This document shows, one piece after another, positions 1 through 8,922 of a stretch of DNA of 64,000 nucleotides (positions within the stretch are counted from its first letter, which is position 1; the number at the start of each line of letters is the position of its first letter). The stretch comes from an uncultured Oscillospiraceae bacterium (GTDB lineage Bacteria; Bacillota; Clostridia; Oscillospirales; Acutalibacteraceae), in the NCBI GenBank assembly GCA_900554335.1, contig USGT01000003.1, forward strand, positions 1-64,000. Reading direction: 5' to 3'. Below the pieces are notes generated by a model. It searched no databases, was not told the DNA's origin, and was given only the letters and a program-made list of their open reading frames with translations. Position numbers and translations under genes: made by a program.

Positions 1-440
<440 letters not shown>

Positions 441-558
441 CTTTATTTCTTACTTCTTTACCTTGCTTATCTTTTTATTCAGTTTTTAGGATACTTTCCT
501 TTATCCCCCCTTTTCTATTTAGTTATTCCTTTTTTTCTATTCTTATTTATTTTTCTTT

Positions 559-588
559 AGCCGCACTTTACAGTGCGGCTTTTTGTAA
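559..588 (+). terminator. Rho-independent terminator of the rRNA operon
   Basis: An 8-bp perfect stem (AGCCGCAC / GTGCGGCT) with a 6-base loop is followed by a T run. It ends the rRNA transcript about 120 bases after 23S. Confidence 0.85.
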
Positions 589-624
589 TTGATCAGTATT
601 TTTTAAGAAAATTTATTTTACCTC

Positions 625-653
625 TTGATTTATATTTTAATCTATGATACACT
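625..653 (+). promoter_or_regulatory. Promoter of tRNA-Lys
   Basis: TTGATT at 625-630, a 17-base spacer and TACACT at 648-653 form a reasonable sigma-70/sigma-A promoter 20 bases upstream of the tRNA. Confidence 0.5.
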
Positions 654-672
654 ATTTAATGTTGAATGATTT

Positions 673-748
673 GCACCATTAGCTCAGTTGGTAGAGCACC
701 TGACTCTTAATCAGGGTGTCCGGGGTTCGAGCCCCCGATGGTGTACCA
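673..748 (+). tRNA. tRNA-Lys (anticodon CTT)
   Basis: A 76-nt cloverleaf can be drawn. The acceptor GCACCAT pairs with ATGGTGT. The anticodon stem CCTGA/TCAGG holds loop CTCTTAA, so the anticodon is CTT. The T arm is CGGGG-TTCGAGC-CCCCG and the 3' CCA is encoded. It has its own promoter and a terminator downstream. Confidence 0.95.
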
Positions 749-784
749 TAAGAAGTAATTTGAGAAATCAAATTTTTTATAATA

Positions 785-815
785 TGCATCCTTGTTTTTA
801 GGGTGCATTTTTTGT
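785..815 (+). terminator. Terminator after tRNA-Lys
   Basis: The stem TGCATCC / GGGTGCA (one G-U pair) is followed by six T residues, 37 bases after the tRNA. Confidence 0.7.
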
Positions 816-889
816 TTACAGTTAAAATCAAAATCTCAAAAAACCATAGCCTAGCATATTATGAATTAACATTACTATCAAATAAAATG

Positions 890-1332
890 CAATATGTAGG
901 CGGACAAACCTACTGTATTGACTCCTGTTGTTTTAACAACTGATCCGGATATTTGCAAATGAAGGAGTTTATTTTTCGGTTTCTTCTGTAATCCCGGAAA
1001 ATCAAATTGATAAAAATCTTAGTTATTTTAATTTAAAAGTTTCGCCTTAGAGCTCGCAAAAATTAAAGGTAAAGATTTTTAATAATAAAAAACATGATAT
1101 TAAAGTAAAAGCCATGGTGACTTCTGCCATCACTTGCCGGAACAGGTTTATAAGCTACACTAATCTTACGAATTATGATGAAAGCTTAAAATATCCGTTT
1201 CTGGATATTCTTAAATTAAGCCAAAGTGAAAACATAGTTCTGGCAGGAGGAACAACGACGCTACTTAATATGCCGAAAGAAGTTTTTGCCGGAAATACTT
1301 TCGGTTGGAACTTGAGTTCAAGTGACGGCTAA
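890..1332 (+). pseudogene. Broken DUF916 (WxL-interacting) surface protein gene
   Basis: No intact ORF spans this region, but joined frames read as a DUF916/WxLIP domain. It includes IPENQIDKNLSYFNLKV, then SQKLKVKIFNNKKHDIKVKA, then an AITCRNRFISY strand and a MPKEVFAGNTFGW end. A frameshift lies near 950 and an in-frame TAG near 1048, where the family usually has a Pro-Gly turn. In the family, DUF916 proteins bind peptidoglycan and WxL partners on Gram-positive surfaces. The gene is clearly dead. The start is not identified, and the C-terminal membrane anchor usual for the family was not seen. Confidence 0.6.
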
Positions 1333-1344
1333 TGATAACTTTAA

Positions 1345-1791
1345 AAATAGGTTCGAAACTTTAGTCGTTGTTTATGCTGGGGCGCTTGAATTCAAAACGG
1401 TGCTAAGCACACTCGCTTTTAAAAGCACAGCTGTACCAGCTGCCAAAACTATTATTGAGAGGCAAGAAGCAAATTGGTAAATCGTGGTTTCAGATTCAAG
1501 GGCGCTTAGTTAAAGTTGGAGTCTATATGTTTCTGCCGAAAAGCCTTTTTCTTAGGCTAGTAATCACACGCATTAAGAGATGCACTTGTTTTTATCGATG
1601 AAAAAGATAACAGCTTCATTATTAACAGCGAACCGACTAAAATTTATTCGGGCAGTGCTGTTTCATCACCCACAAATATAACTGTTAAATGGCCTGAAAA
1701 CCAGGGAATACTGCTGGATATTGACCCACAGGATATTTTTGCAGAACCATATTCCACAACTGTAACTTGGACGCTAACTGACGCACCTTGA
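1345..1791 (+). pseudogene. Broken WxL-domain surface protein gene
   Basis: Several frames give fragments of one protein: a VSDSR segment followed by WSLYVSAEKPF near 1485-1545, then an open stretch from about 1570 to 1791 ending in VTWTLTDAP and a stop. The paired W-x-L motifs with the second at the extreme C-terminus are the signature of WxL cell-wall-binding proteins. Stop codons and frame changes interrupt it (TAA near 1478 and 1510, TAG near 1553). It lies directly behind the DUF916 remnant, the usual partner, so the pair probably decayed together. Confidence 0.5.
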
Positions 1792-1945
1792 TTAATTTTT
1801 GAAAAAGCATATTGCATATTTATTAAAAAAATGTTAAAATAATTTATAGAAAACTTTAGCAAATTTTATATTTAAATAAAGGCAAATATAGTTTTTAAAA
1901 CTCTTAAGGATAGAAAATTTGCTGGAACGATTGAAATAAGGAAGG

Positions 1946-2653
1946 ATGAAAATTAAAATAATGAAAGTAAAAAATGGTGTATTTTTATTTATGGCATTAA
2001 TAGGCATATGGGGATTTATCACCACGTTGAGTATATTTTATTTAGTTATGGGAATTGTATTTTCATTGCTCAGTTGGCCTTTTGTTGCGGAATTTGTAAC
2101 GGGTAAGCCTCCTAAAAAATGGCGCGAAACTCAAAGTGAATATGAAAAAAGATTAGAACAAAGGGCTATAGAAATAGCTGAACAACAAAAATGGACAACT
2201 GTTTTGAAAAAAATTTTAGAAATAAATCCTACAGACAATCGAGTGAAACTTTGCGGGCGTGTTTATGATTTTAAAGATATAATAAGTTGCGATTTGATTA
2301 ATGAAAGCGGAGAGCAAATTGTTACTCAAACTACAGGAGTAAATAGAAGAAAAGTTTCTTTGGGCAAAGCTTTGATAGGCGTAGCCGTTTTCGGGCCAAC
2401 AGGAGCCATTATTGGAGGATTAGCAGGGAAAACTAAGGTTAACCAGAAATCTGTTACGACAAGTTCGCCTATATGTAGTAAATTACAAATAATCGTAACG
2501 GTTACTGATTTTAAATCTCCTGTTGTGCACTTAAATTTTATTAATAGCAATGTTTATAAAAATTCGAATGAATATAATAAAGCTTTTGAATCTGCAACAA
2601 AGGTAATGGCTACTATTCAAGGAATTATTAATAAAAATAATAATTATATTTAA
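1946..2653 (+). CDS. Small membrane protein with glycine-zipper segment, unknown function
   Basis: The protein has 235 residues. Two hydrophobic segments near residues 10-48 form a membrane hairpin. A charged stretch follows (about 60-90), then a soluble domain containing a glycine-rich GPTGAIIGGLAG segment (about residues 150-163) resembling glycine-zipper motifs. I recognise no characterised family. The ribosome site AAGGAAGG touches the first ATG (1946) and lies 15 bases before the second (1961), so the true start is uncertain. A bidirectional hairpin follows the stop. Confidence 0.75.
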   Translation: MKIKIMKVKNGVFLFMALIGIWGFITTLSIFYLVMGIVFSLLSWPFVAEFVTGKPPKKWRETQSEYEKRLEQRAIEIAEQQKWTTVLKKILEINPTDNRVKLCGRVYDFKDIISCDLINESGEQIVTQTTGVNRRKVSLGKALIGVAVFGPTGAIIGGLAGKTKVNQKSVTTSSPICSKLQIIVTVTDFKSPVVHLNFINSNVYKNSNEYNKAFESATKVMATIQGIINKNNNYI

Positions 2654-2661
2654 AAATTAAA

Positions 2662-2690
2662 GCCGCCAATATTGACGGCCTTTCACGTAT
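2662..2690. terminator. Bidirectional terminator between convergent genes
   Basis: A near-perfect inverted repeat GCCGCCAAT / ATTGACGGC (2662-2679) sits between two convergent stop codons. It has A/T-rich sequence on both sides. Confidence 0.55.
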
Positions 2691-2696
2691 TTAAAT

Positions 2697-4142
2697 TTAT
2701 AAATTAATGAGTTTTATTTTTCTATTATAAATTTCTATTTCTAGTATTCCTATAAAGCTTACCGAAAGCAATGAAGCCCATAAAAGCATGTTGATGTTAT
2801 CTCCTGTTTTAGGGTTAAGCGAGTTTTCATTTTGCTTTTCTTTTTCTTCTGCACTAGCGGTATCCGAATTTTCGCAAATTTCTTCTGCTGTTTTTTTAAT
2901 TTCAAAATTCGTGTTGCACTGGCCATCTTTGTAAACAACTGTTAATTCATGAGTGCCTTCAGGAAGCGCTTTAAGATACTCATTTTTTAAAGTAACAATC
3001 GTAGAACCTGAAGCAGCTATGTAATTTTCAGGGTTAACCCATGAATCGTTAATTTTAATGCCTACGAATTTTGAAAGATTTCCGTCCGCACGGAAGGTTA
3101 GTGTTCCATCGGTGTTTTGAACCCAAGAGCTGTTTGCACCTTCAATGATTTTATAACTGCTAGGAGCTGACTCTGATGGTTGCGGTTTGGTTGCCGAAGC
3201 AGCGATTAGATTCAATTTACAATTAAAATGATATCTTGTGTAGTAATCATCTCTTATCTCTTGAAGAACTTTTCTTCCTGTTTCTTCATCAATATGAAAT
3301 CCTGTAAATGTCAATTGAGAACCTATGTATGCTGTGCGCATAAAGCTCAGCGTATATGATATGTTTTTGTCAATGTTATTAATTAAAGTCATTATGGCTT
3401 TGTTTTGAGATTTATCCCCAACTATTTTTATTAAAGCTTCCGAAGCATTTTCAGTTTCAATAAGACTGTTATTGTCGCTATTTGCGAATTTATAATATTT
3501 AGTTTTTTCCAAATCAGCCATAGAGCGTAAGGCCAGGGATAAATTATCTTCTTTTGTGAAATCAATAATATAATCAGAGCCTTTTTTCAGGTTGATGTCA
3601 TCGGTTACATCGAGATCAGTATAATTATCACGAACGGTTGTGTCAACTATTGTGCCTGGTCTTTCTGCAATTCCTTTTACTTTTGTGTCTATGAACAGTA
3701 AACCTTTCATAGTTTTGTTATCTTCCGACACTGTTATAGATGAATTTTCGCACTCAACTCCGTTTACTTTGAAAACTCCGCCATAAAATGTTTTAGCTTG
3801 TGGTGATTTACTAGGGAAAATATAGCCATCTTTTGCTTTTAATGTTATATTAAATGTGTATTTTTCTTCTACTGTTGGTTTAAGGTTTTCGCTATTTGGC
3901 TTGATTTTTTCTGTTTCGTTTAAATACCATTCTTGGCTTTCAATGGTGTAATTGCTTCCTTCATCAACCGTCGCAAAGGTAACTTCTTTGTATGACCATA
4001 ATTCACCCGACACACCATTTATGTTTACTTCCGTGATATTTGTGTTGCCTTCTTCCGCAAAAGCCAAGGTTGGCACAAATGAAATTATCATGCAAAGCGT
4101 GAAAAATGTTGCCATAAATTTTCTTGCTAAATTAATTTTCAT
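2697..4142 (-). CDS. Sortase-anchored cell-surface protein
   Basis: This 481-residue protein has a signal peptide (basic start, hydrophobic core, cleavage after FAFAFA-like LAFA near residue 29). Its C-terminus is a sortase signal: NPKTG, then a hydrophobic segment and a short basic tail. NPKTG is a common variant of LPXTG in clostridia. Residues about 330-420 match a domain seen in many clostridial surface proteins (pattern YKIIEGANSSW..GTLTFRADG..SKFVGIKI, ending in TVVYKDG). No catalytic motif is visible, so an adhesin or structural role is only inference. It is preceded by about 490 bases without a gene. Confidence 0.85.
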   Translation of the reverse strand: MKINLARKFMATFFTLCMIISFVPTLAFAEEGNTNITEVNINGVSGELWSYKEVTFATVDEGSNYTIESQEWYLNETEKIKPNSENLKPTVEEKYTFNITLKAKDGYIFPSKSPQAKTFYGGVFKVNGVECENSSITVSEDNKTMKGLLFIDTKVKGIAERPGTIVDTTVRDNYTDLDVTDDINLKKGSDYIIDFTKEDNLSLALRSMADLEKTKYYKFANSDNNSLIETENASEALIKIVGDKSQNKAIMTLINNIDKNISYTLSFMRTAYIGSQLTFTGFHIDEETGRKVLQEIRDDYYTRYHFNCKLNLIAASATKPQPSESAPSSYKIIEGANSSWVQNTDGTLTFRADGNLSKFVGIKINDSWVNPENYIAASGSTIVTLKNEYLKALPEGTHELTVVYKDGQCNTNFEIKKTAEEICENSDTASAEEKEKQNENSLNPKTGDNINMLLWASLLSVSFIGILEIEIYNRKIKLINL

Positions 4143-4632
4143 AAAATTAGTTTCCTCCTTAAAAAAGATTTGAAAGTAGTCTTTTCTTGCCTTGATGTAA
4201 AGCTTGTTGATTTTTATGAATTTTGCTTATAAATAATTATATATAAAAACAAAAATATGTAAATAGAATTATATTAAAAATTAAATAATCAGTTTATAGT
4301 TAAAATATATCACTAAGCAAGAGCTTAAAGAAATAGACATTCAAACTAGGTTGTGTGGCTTTGAATGCGTTACTTAAGGGTGAAAACTTGAATTATTTTT
4401 AGAAAAGTTACGGCAAATAAGAGCACGAAGCTAATTTAATTATTTAGAAAAAATAATTATATTTACACAGCGCAAGCGAGATTTTACATTGGCCAACCTT
4501 TGAAACAAATGAGCGCTCTTTTATAACATTGCGAACGTATTAAACTGCATTTCAAAAGAGCTGTTTTTAATTTGGTGTTTTGCCATGTTATGTTTTCGCG
4601 TGCCTTTACTTGTATAAAATATAAATTTAAAA
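4143..4632. other. Intergenic stretch without a recognisable gene
   Basis: This A/T-rich region separates the surface protein (its ribosome site lies just right of 4143) from the Rhs locus. I saw no ORF with a ribosome site, no RNA gene and no repeat other than the hairpin that starts at 4633. It probably holds the promoter of the surface protein gene, but no single promoter stands out. Confidence 0.4.
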
Positions 4633-4658
4633 CCACCGACGAAATTAATCATCGGTGG
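4633..4658. repeat. Cassette-border hairpin, copy 1
   Basis: The stem CCACCGACGA / TCATCGGTGG (one C-A mismatch) has loop AATTAA. The same sequence recurs at 7553, as a perfect hairpin in opposite orientation at 12978, and as a collapsed copy at 14715. Here it lies just behind the stop of the minus-strand ankyrin-like gene. Confidence 0.85.
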
Positions 4659-4667
4659 AGGTAGGCA

Positions 4668-5927
4668 CTATATCTGCCCGTCATTTTGATAATTTCTCAA
4701 AAGAGAAATTATATCTTGATTATTTTTTCTAAGTGCTTCTTGAATAGCGTTGAAAGGTCTTGCTTTGCTGCACATCGGATTATAAGTAACTATTTCTATA
4801 ACAAGGTTTTTTTCAATAGTTCCGCTTTCTAAAGCGGATTTGACCATTTCTATGTCGCTGCTGAGAATTCCTCTTATTAATTTTTCTTCATTTAAAATTT
4901 GTAAACTTGTTTTCTGAGATTCCTTGCTTTCATCGATCGGAATGGCATAATCAGGTCGTCCTGCATTTACATTTGTTTTTTTAATACCCAATATTGATTT
5001 GTCGAGTTTAAATGGTGATTCCCACTCAATAGGAGCATCAAATTTGAAATACTCATTTGAAGACGATAACCAATTTTTAAATTCTGTTTCTCGATTTTCT
5101 TGAATCATATTTTGCTGTTCCATAGCTTTTTTTCTATCATTATCGATTGCTTTTTGAAGGTAATCTAATATATCACCGTGATTTCTTTTTTTGGCTTCGT
5201 AAAGAGTGTTTAAACGTAGCTCGTTTTTATCTTCAGTTACGAGAGAAACGTTAAAAGTCGGTATGTAATTATATTTTTCTACAGCCTGTTTAACTAAATC
5301 AAGGTTTCCTTCCAGAACTCCTTTGGCCAGTATTTCCGCTCCTGATTCAAAACCATCGCTTTTAACCACACCAATTATCTTTTTACCGTCAAAATTTACA
5401 TAGTTATCATTTATATATTTAATTTTGCTTTCAGGAACAATGACCGCTTGTTTCCCGTTAAATGCCATTGTTTTAACTATATTTGTTTCTGAGCAAATTG
5501 TGTTTGGCGGCATAAAAACGTAAGCTTTTTGAGCTTTTTCATTATAGATTTTAGCAAGATAATTTATAATTTCGGGGCTTGAATATTTTGCGGCTTCTGT
5601 AATCGGAAATATTTCGGTGTCTTCAATTCCATATGTTCCTGCATTGTTTTCAAGCACGACTGATATTCCGTTTAAAATGTTTGTTAGCCCTGTTTCTACT
5701 GCCTCTTTTACTAATTTAATGTCTTTTTTGAATATTCCGGTTATTAATTTAGATTCTGCTTCAACTTTTTTCTCATATACAGCGGCCATAGGATCTTGCT
5801 TATCCCAATACTTATCTTCTAAACCGATAATTTTATTTTCTCCCCATTTAACAGGGTCTATTTTGTGAACTTCAACTTCTTCAAAATAAGGATTTGTGCA
5901 ATTGTCATTTGAAATATTATAAATTAT
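4668..5927 (-). CDS. Ankyrin-like repeat protein, probable ATA start
   Basis: The C-terminal 373 residues follow an ATG at 5789, but the frame stays open to 5945. The extra 46 codons match the N-terminus of the neighbouring paralogue (shared pattern P-V/I-K/T-W-G-x-x-K-I-I/L-G). The paralogue's ATG, seven bases after GAGAGGT, aligns with ATA at 5927 here. Three ankyrin-like helix pairs are visible (LITGIFKKDIKLVKEAV, ILAKGVLEGNLDLVKQAV, LIRGILSSDIEMVKSAL), each followed later by a second helix of the form EA(x)nI(I/L)..L. A charged stretch lies between repeats 2 and 3. Function unknown; it sits in an Rhs toxin/immunity cassette. If ATA is not used, translation starts at 5789 without a good ribosome site. 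Confidence 0.7.
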   Translation of the reverse strand: MIYNISNDNCTNPYFEEVEVHKIDPVKWGENKIIGLEDKYWDKQDPMAAVYEKKVEAESKLITGIFKKDIKLVKEAVETGLTNILNGISVVLENNAGTYGIEDTEIFPITEAAKYSSPEIINYLAKIYNEKAQKAYVFMPPNTICSETNIVKTMAFNGKQAVIVPESKIKYINDNYVNFDGKKIIGVVKSDGFESGAEILAKGVLEGNLDLVKQAVEKYNYIPTFNVSLVTEDKNELRLNTLYEAKKRNHGDILDYLQKAIDNDRKKAMEQQNMIQENRETEFKNWLSSSNEYFKFDAPIEWESPFKLDKSILGIKKTNVNAGRPDYAIPIDESKESQKTSLQILNEEKLIRGILSSDIEMVKSALESGTIEKNLVIEIVTYNPMCSKARPFNAIQEALRKNNQDIISLLRNYQNDGQI

Positions 5928-6030
5928 GATTATAACCTCTCTTTATTAAAAATCTTTAATTAATATCAATTTTTCTTCAAAAATCATAGTTATGTTTTTA
6001 TGAAGCTAAGCTTTGGACTAGCCTCCAAAA

Positions 6031-6330
6031 TTATCTTTGCAAGTTGGCATATATTATTTTGCCATCTTTTTTTCTTATATGTATTTCCGGGCCTCCGCCT
6101 CCTAAAACTTCTGCGAGTTCTCCATTTTTATTTATAGGCGAGTAATACACACACCATACGCCTCCCATTATGTAAGGTTTGTTATCGCCGTCTGCCACAG
6201 AAAGTCTGTAATTATTATAATTTACTTTTGGGAACCTTTCATGTGCAATTTTTTCTCCTATGATCTGAGCTTGATGGGGAGTCTTTACTGGTGTTACTGT
6301 GTTGAATAAATTTGATATAAAAAAGAACAT
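6031..6330 (-). CDS. NTF2-fold immunity-type protein
   Basis: The 99-residue protein shows the pattern of the NTF2-fold immunity family found beside Rhs and other polymorphic toxins. An A-x-x-I-(A/G)-x-x-I-A-H helix comes first, then W-C-V-Y-Y, a GGGGPEIHIRK turn-strand and a terminal DGKIIYANLQ. Paralogues lie at 13468 and 16205. ATG at 6330 is preferred over upstream GTG (6348) because AAGGAAG lies nine bases before it. A toxin tail remnant lies directly upstream. In the family such proteins bind and block a cognate toxin in the cytoplasm; the partner here is not known. Confidence 0.8.
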   Translation of the reverse strand: MFFFISNLFNTVTPVKTPHQAQIIGEKIAHERFPKVNYNNYRLSVADGDNKPYIMGGVWCVYYSPINKNGELAEVLGGGGPEIHIRKKDGKIIYANLQR

Positions 6331-6357
6331 GATTAACACTTCCTTCACAAAAAGTTT

Positions 6358-6444
6358 TTAAAGTATGGTTTTAGCCCAATGGTAGAAATATTTTACATAG
6401 TATTTGCCGTAATGAACTGCACCGCTTCGGAACTTCTTGCCATG
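6358..6444 (-). pseudogene. C-terminal remnant of an Rhs toxin
   Basis: The minus strand between the two neighbouring genes reads as an open stretch ending HYGKYYVKYFYHWAKTIL and stop. It has no start codon and no ribosome site. Its position just before an immunity-type gene is where a toxin tail should lie. The toxin class cannot be told from so short a piece. Confidence 0.4.
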
Positions 6445-6459
6445 ATAGTTTATATTTTT

Positions 6460-7341
6460 TTAATCTTCTTCCATTGGCGTGTCTACTTTTACAAATTCTC
6501 CAAGTTTTAATTCACTGTCCGGTTTCTGAGATTTAAGCCATTCATTAAAAGAAATTCCAAAAGGCTCCCCTTGGATTTTTTCAACAGCTTCAAGACACTG
6601 AACAATTTCATCAAAACCCAAGCGATTAGCTTCGTAAACCAAATCTAAAAATAATTCGTTGAAGTTTTCTGTTACAACTGCCTGTATCGTAGATACATTA
6701 GGATACGATTGCACAATATCTTTCACTGCTTCCAAATTTCCCGAGGCCACAGCAAGCAAAAGCTGTAAATTTATATCATCCTTTAAATCCATATACTCGT
6801 CTCTAGGCTCTGACGCATGAATAGGTAAACCTATAATACGAATTTTATCAAATAAAATAGGAGTATTTAGCATTTTTACTCTATCAGCCCTAACCTTGGC
6901 CGGTTGCTCTCCATCAAAACTCGGAATCATTGTAAAGAAACTTCCTCTTGAAGTCATAGTCTTCTGCGAACCGAACCACGTGGCATTTAAGCATTTTTCA
7001 TCATATGTTTTCCTTAAAAAATTTACTATTTCATCATTGGAGTACTTTTTCGCTTCTTTAACAGTGAAAAGCTTTATTCTATTGTTAGGGTCATTAGTAA
7101 TAACTTGTGCAGCACCCAAAATATCAACCTTATTTACATTATCTCTTACCAAATTAATATCGTTAGTAAGTATTCCGCGTATGAGATTGTACCAATTTTG
7201 ATTTAGGAGATTGCAAAAATAATAAAAGGGGTGATCTTTTGGATAGCCTTTTTCTATCCCTAAAATTTTAAAATTACCCCAGGTAATAGGTTCAGTGAAA
7301 ATATTATTTCCTATATCATTTACATTTTGATAAAAACTCAT
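6460..7341 (-). CDS. Ankyrin-like repeat protein
   Basis: This 293-residue protein is a paralogue of the product at 4668-5927. Two ankyrin-like units are visible, LIRGILTNDINLVRDNV with VKEAKKYSNDEIVNFL, and LLLAVASGNLEAVKDIV with YEANRLGFDEIVQCL. ATG at 7341, seven bases after GAGAGGT, is preferred to GTG at 7350. It directly follows an Rhs-core remnant in the same orientation, so it occupies the place where a toxin or immunity gene sits in other cassettes. There is no signal peptide. Its role is unknown: antitoxin-like protein, host-directed effector, or neither. Confidence 0.8.
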   Translation of the reverse strand: MSFYQNVNDIGNNIFTEPITWGNFKILGIEKGYPKDHPFYYFCNLLNQNWYNLIRGILTNDINLVRDNVNKVDILGAAQVITNDPNNRIKLFTVKEAKKYSNDEIVNFLRKTYDEKCLNATWFGSQKTMTSRGSFFTMIPSFDGEQPAKVRADRVKMLNTPILFDKIRIIGLPIHASEPRDEYMDLKDDINLQLLLAVASGNLEAVKDIVQSYPNVSTIQAVVTENFNELFLDLVYEANRLGFDEIVQCLEAVEKIQGEPFGISFNEWLKSQKPDSELKLGEFVKVDTPMEED

Positions 7342-7374
7342 TAAAATCACCTCTCGAAGCGCCTTAATATTCTT

Positions 7375-7550
7375 TTGCTAATTAACATCTTTTTTATCGT
7401 ATTGAAACAATATATTAATATTGTATCCTATTTTTGAAGCTTTGTCAAGTCTTTTTACTCTTGGCTCCTTAAACTTCCAGCATCTGTATTCAAGTGAATT
7501 TTCGATTGCATTGTAAAATATAAGGCTTAATTTGAATCTCCAAATATTTA
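7375..7550 (-). pseudogene. Rhs-core remnant
   Basis: The minus strand encodes a short piece matching the Rhs frame at 10938-11080. Shared runs include a (V/F)Y(D/N)A(V/I) start, LDKASKIGYNINI and Y(K/D)(Y/K)DE/K. It has no start and ends at a stop near 7378. The upstream edge carries the hairpin repeat at 7553. It marks the 5' border of the minus-strand cassette. Confidence 0.75.
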
Positions 7551-7552
7551 AA

Positions 7553-7578
7553 CCACCGACGAAATTAATCATCGGTGG
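7553..7578. repeat. Cassette-border hairpin, copy 2
   Basis: Identical in sequence to 4633-4658. Together the two copies bracket the minus-strand cassette of Rhs remnant, ankyrin-like gene, toxin tail, immunity gene and second ankyrin-like gene. Confidence 0.85.
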
Positions 7579-7582
7579 AATT

Positions 7583-7844
7583 GTTCGAGATAAAATATTA
7601 TGCGAAACCCCTAAAATCAGGACAAGAAGCAGGCGAGTGTATAGCTCACGAGTTTTTTCAGATATAGATTACAGGAGGTATGAACCTGCACATACATCCG
7701 ATTATGGAGATGGATATTCACTGCCTCCAAGAATTGAAAGGTTGCCTGATTTTGTTCCGTTGAAAGAAGTCAAGTCACGCAAAAGTTTGGCGTATGCTGA
7801 AGAAAGAAACAGGTGAAATAATCTTTTGTAGTTTGCAAAAATAA
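7583..7844 (+). pseudogene. Frameshifted NTF2-fold immunity gene
   Basis: Three frames together reproduce the immunity family. AKPLKSGQEAGECIAHEFF matches the first helix of the 13468 protein (AKPVQSKEDAKIVGAYIAH), IDYRRYE matches its VDFSKYE, and TGEIIFCSLQK-stop matches its TGKIVSWGLQK-stop. At least two frameshifts separate the pieces. A 94-residue ORF over this region (7532-7816) is therefore a by-product and not a gene. Confidence 0.7.
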
Positions 7845-7914
7845 AAAAGTTATGCATATGCTAAAATTTTCAAACTTTAACCCCGCAGAATAATGGGGAT
7901 TATTTTAAGTGAAA

Positions 7915-8781
7915 TCACCAAAGAGTTATCTGTTGAGGCTCGATAGGATATTCCAAAAAGTTTTTATCGTAGCTTATTTTAATTTTATAAGATATGAATT
8001 TTTTTATTGGCAAAGCGACTAATAAATTTTGCTGCTTTAATATAGCGATATCGCCGATCATTCCTATTGCTTCCCCAGATATAAATTCTGGATTTTCTAC
8101 TTTTTCTAAGTTGCTTAAATCATATTTATTTTCATAAAAATATTTTAAGTCGAATTGTAAAAAATCGCTTTCAGGTTCTATGGCTATTTGTTTTAAAATT
8201 TCGTTTAGTGATTTTTTGGCAATTTTTGAACTATACTTATTTTCAATAATTATTTTTAATTTTTGGCTTGACGTAAGCCTTTCTAAAATGCCATAACCAT
8301 TGCCACACAGTCTAGCTTCTAATTCTCTTGCCAAATATGCGTTCGGAAAAGTCTTAAGAATGAATGCTGCTCTTGCTCCTTGCTCAAGTAATCTTAGTGG
8401 AAATCTTCTTTTTGAGGCTATTCCTGCTTTGATATGAGAAGGAGAAAAATACGCCAAGTAAACAATATGAGGGGTTTCGTTGTATTTAAGTTGCTGTGGC
8501 GAAATTTTTTTAGCATTATAGAATGCTGGGTTAAACCCTACTTTATTGTTACACTCCGTGCACAAGTTAATCTTAGAGTTTAAGTCTAGTTTGTGTTTTT
8601 TGGGGCATGGGGAGTATGATAGTGTCGATAAATTATATGTTCCCACACAATATCTTTCGCTAAGTTTTTCAATAGTGAAGGATTTTTTATTTAAATATTG
8701 CTTTTTATATTCCTGCATTTCATCGTCATAAAAAATAAAATAAGGCCCTGTTTCATCGTAACTATAACCTGAGAAAATCAA
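7915..8781 (-). CDS. DUF2797 family protein
   Basis: The 288-residue protein carries a cysteine/histidine cluster near residues 58-80 (C-P-x-x-H and C-x-x-C), a likely zinc site. The family core follows at about 107-160: VYLAYFSPSHIKAGI, R-x-x-x-R-L-L-E-Q-G-A-R, and an A-R-E-L-E-A helix. This pattern, iKxG(v/i) then RlxEQGA, recalls the GIY-YIG nuclease scaffold, but I cannot show catalytic activity. Nothing in the sequence links it to the Rhs cassettes; it may be an ordinary gene captured between them. Confidence 0.8.
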   Translation of the reverse strand: MIFSGYSYDETGPYFIFYDDEMQEYKKQYLNKKSFTIEKLSERYCVGTYNLSTLSYSPCPKKHKLDLNSKINLCTECNNKVGFNPAFYNAKKISPQQLKYNETPHIVYLAYFSPSHIKAGIASKRRFPLRLLEQGARAAFILKTFPNAYLARELEARLCGNGYGILERLTSSQKLKIIIENKYSSKIAKKSLNEILKQIAIEPESDFLQFDLKYFYENKYDLSNLEKVENPEFISGEAIGMIGDIAILKQQNLLVALPIKKFISYKIKISYDKNFLEYPIEPQQITLW

Positions 8782-8922
8782 TTTTAAGTTGCCTCCATCT
8801 ATATTGTGCTATCTAAAAAATGAACCGTACAAAATTTGCTTATTAAACTATTTTTTAAAGGATTCATGATTGAAAAATTCTTTAAAAAAATCATAAATGA
8901 ATAAGTTCAAATTTAAAATCGG

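Noticed and set aside
7532..7816. 94-residue ORF as a gene
   Set aside because: It begins inside the repeated hairpin and runs through three frames of a broken immunity gene, so it is explained by the pseudogene.
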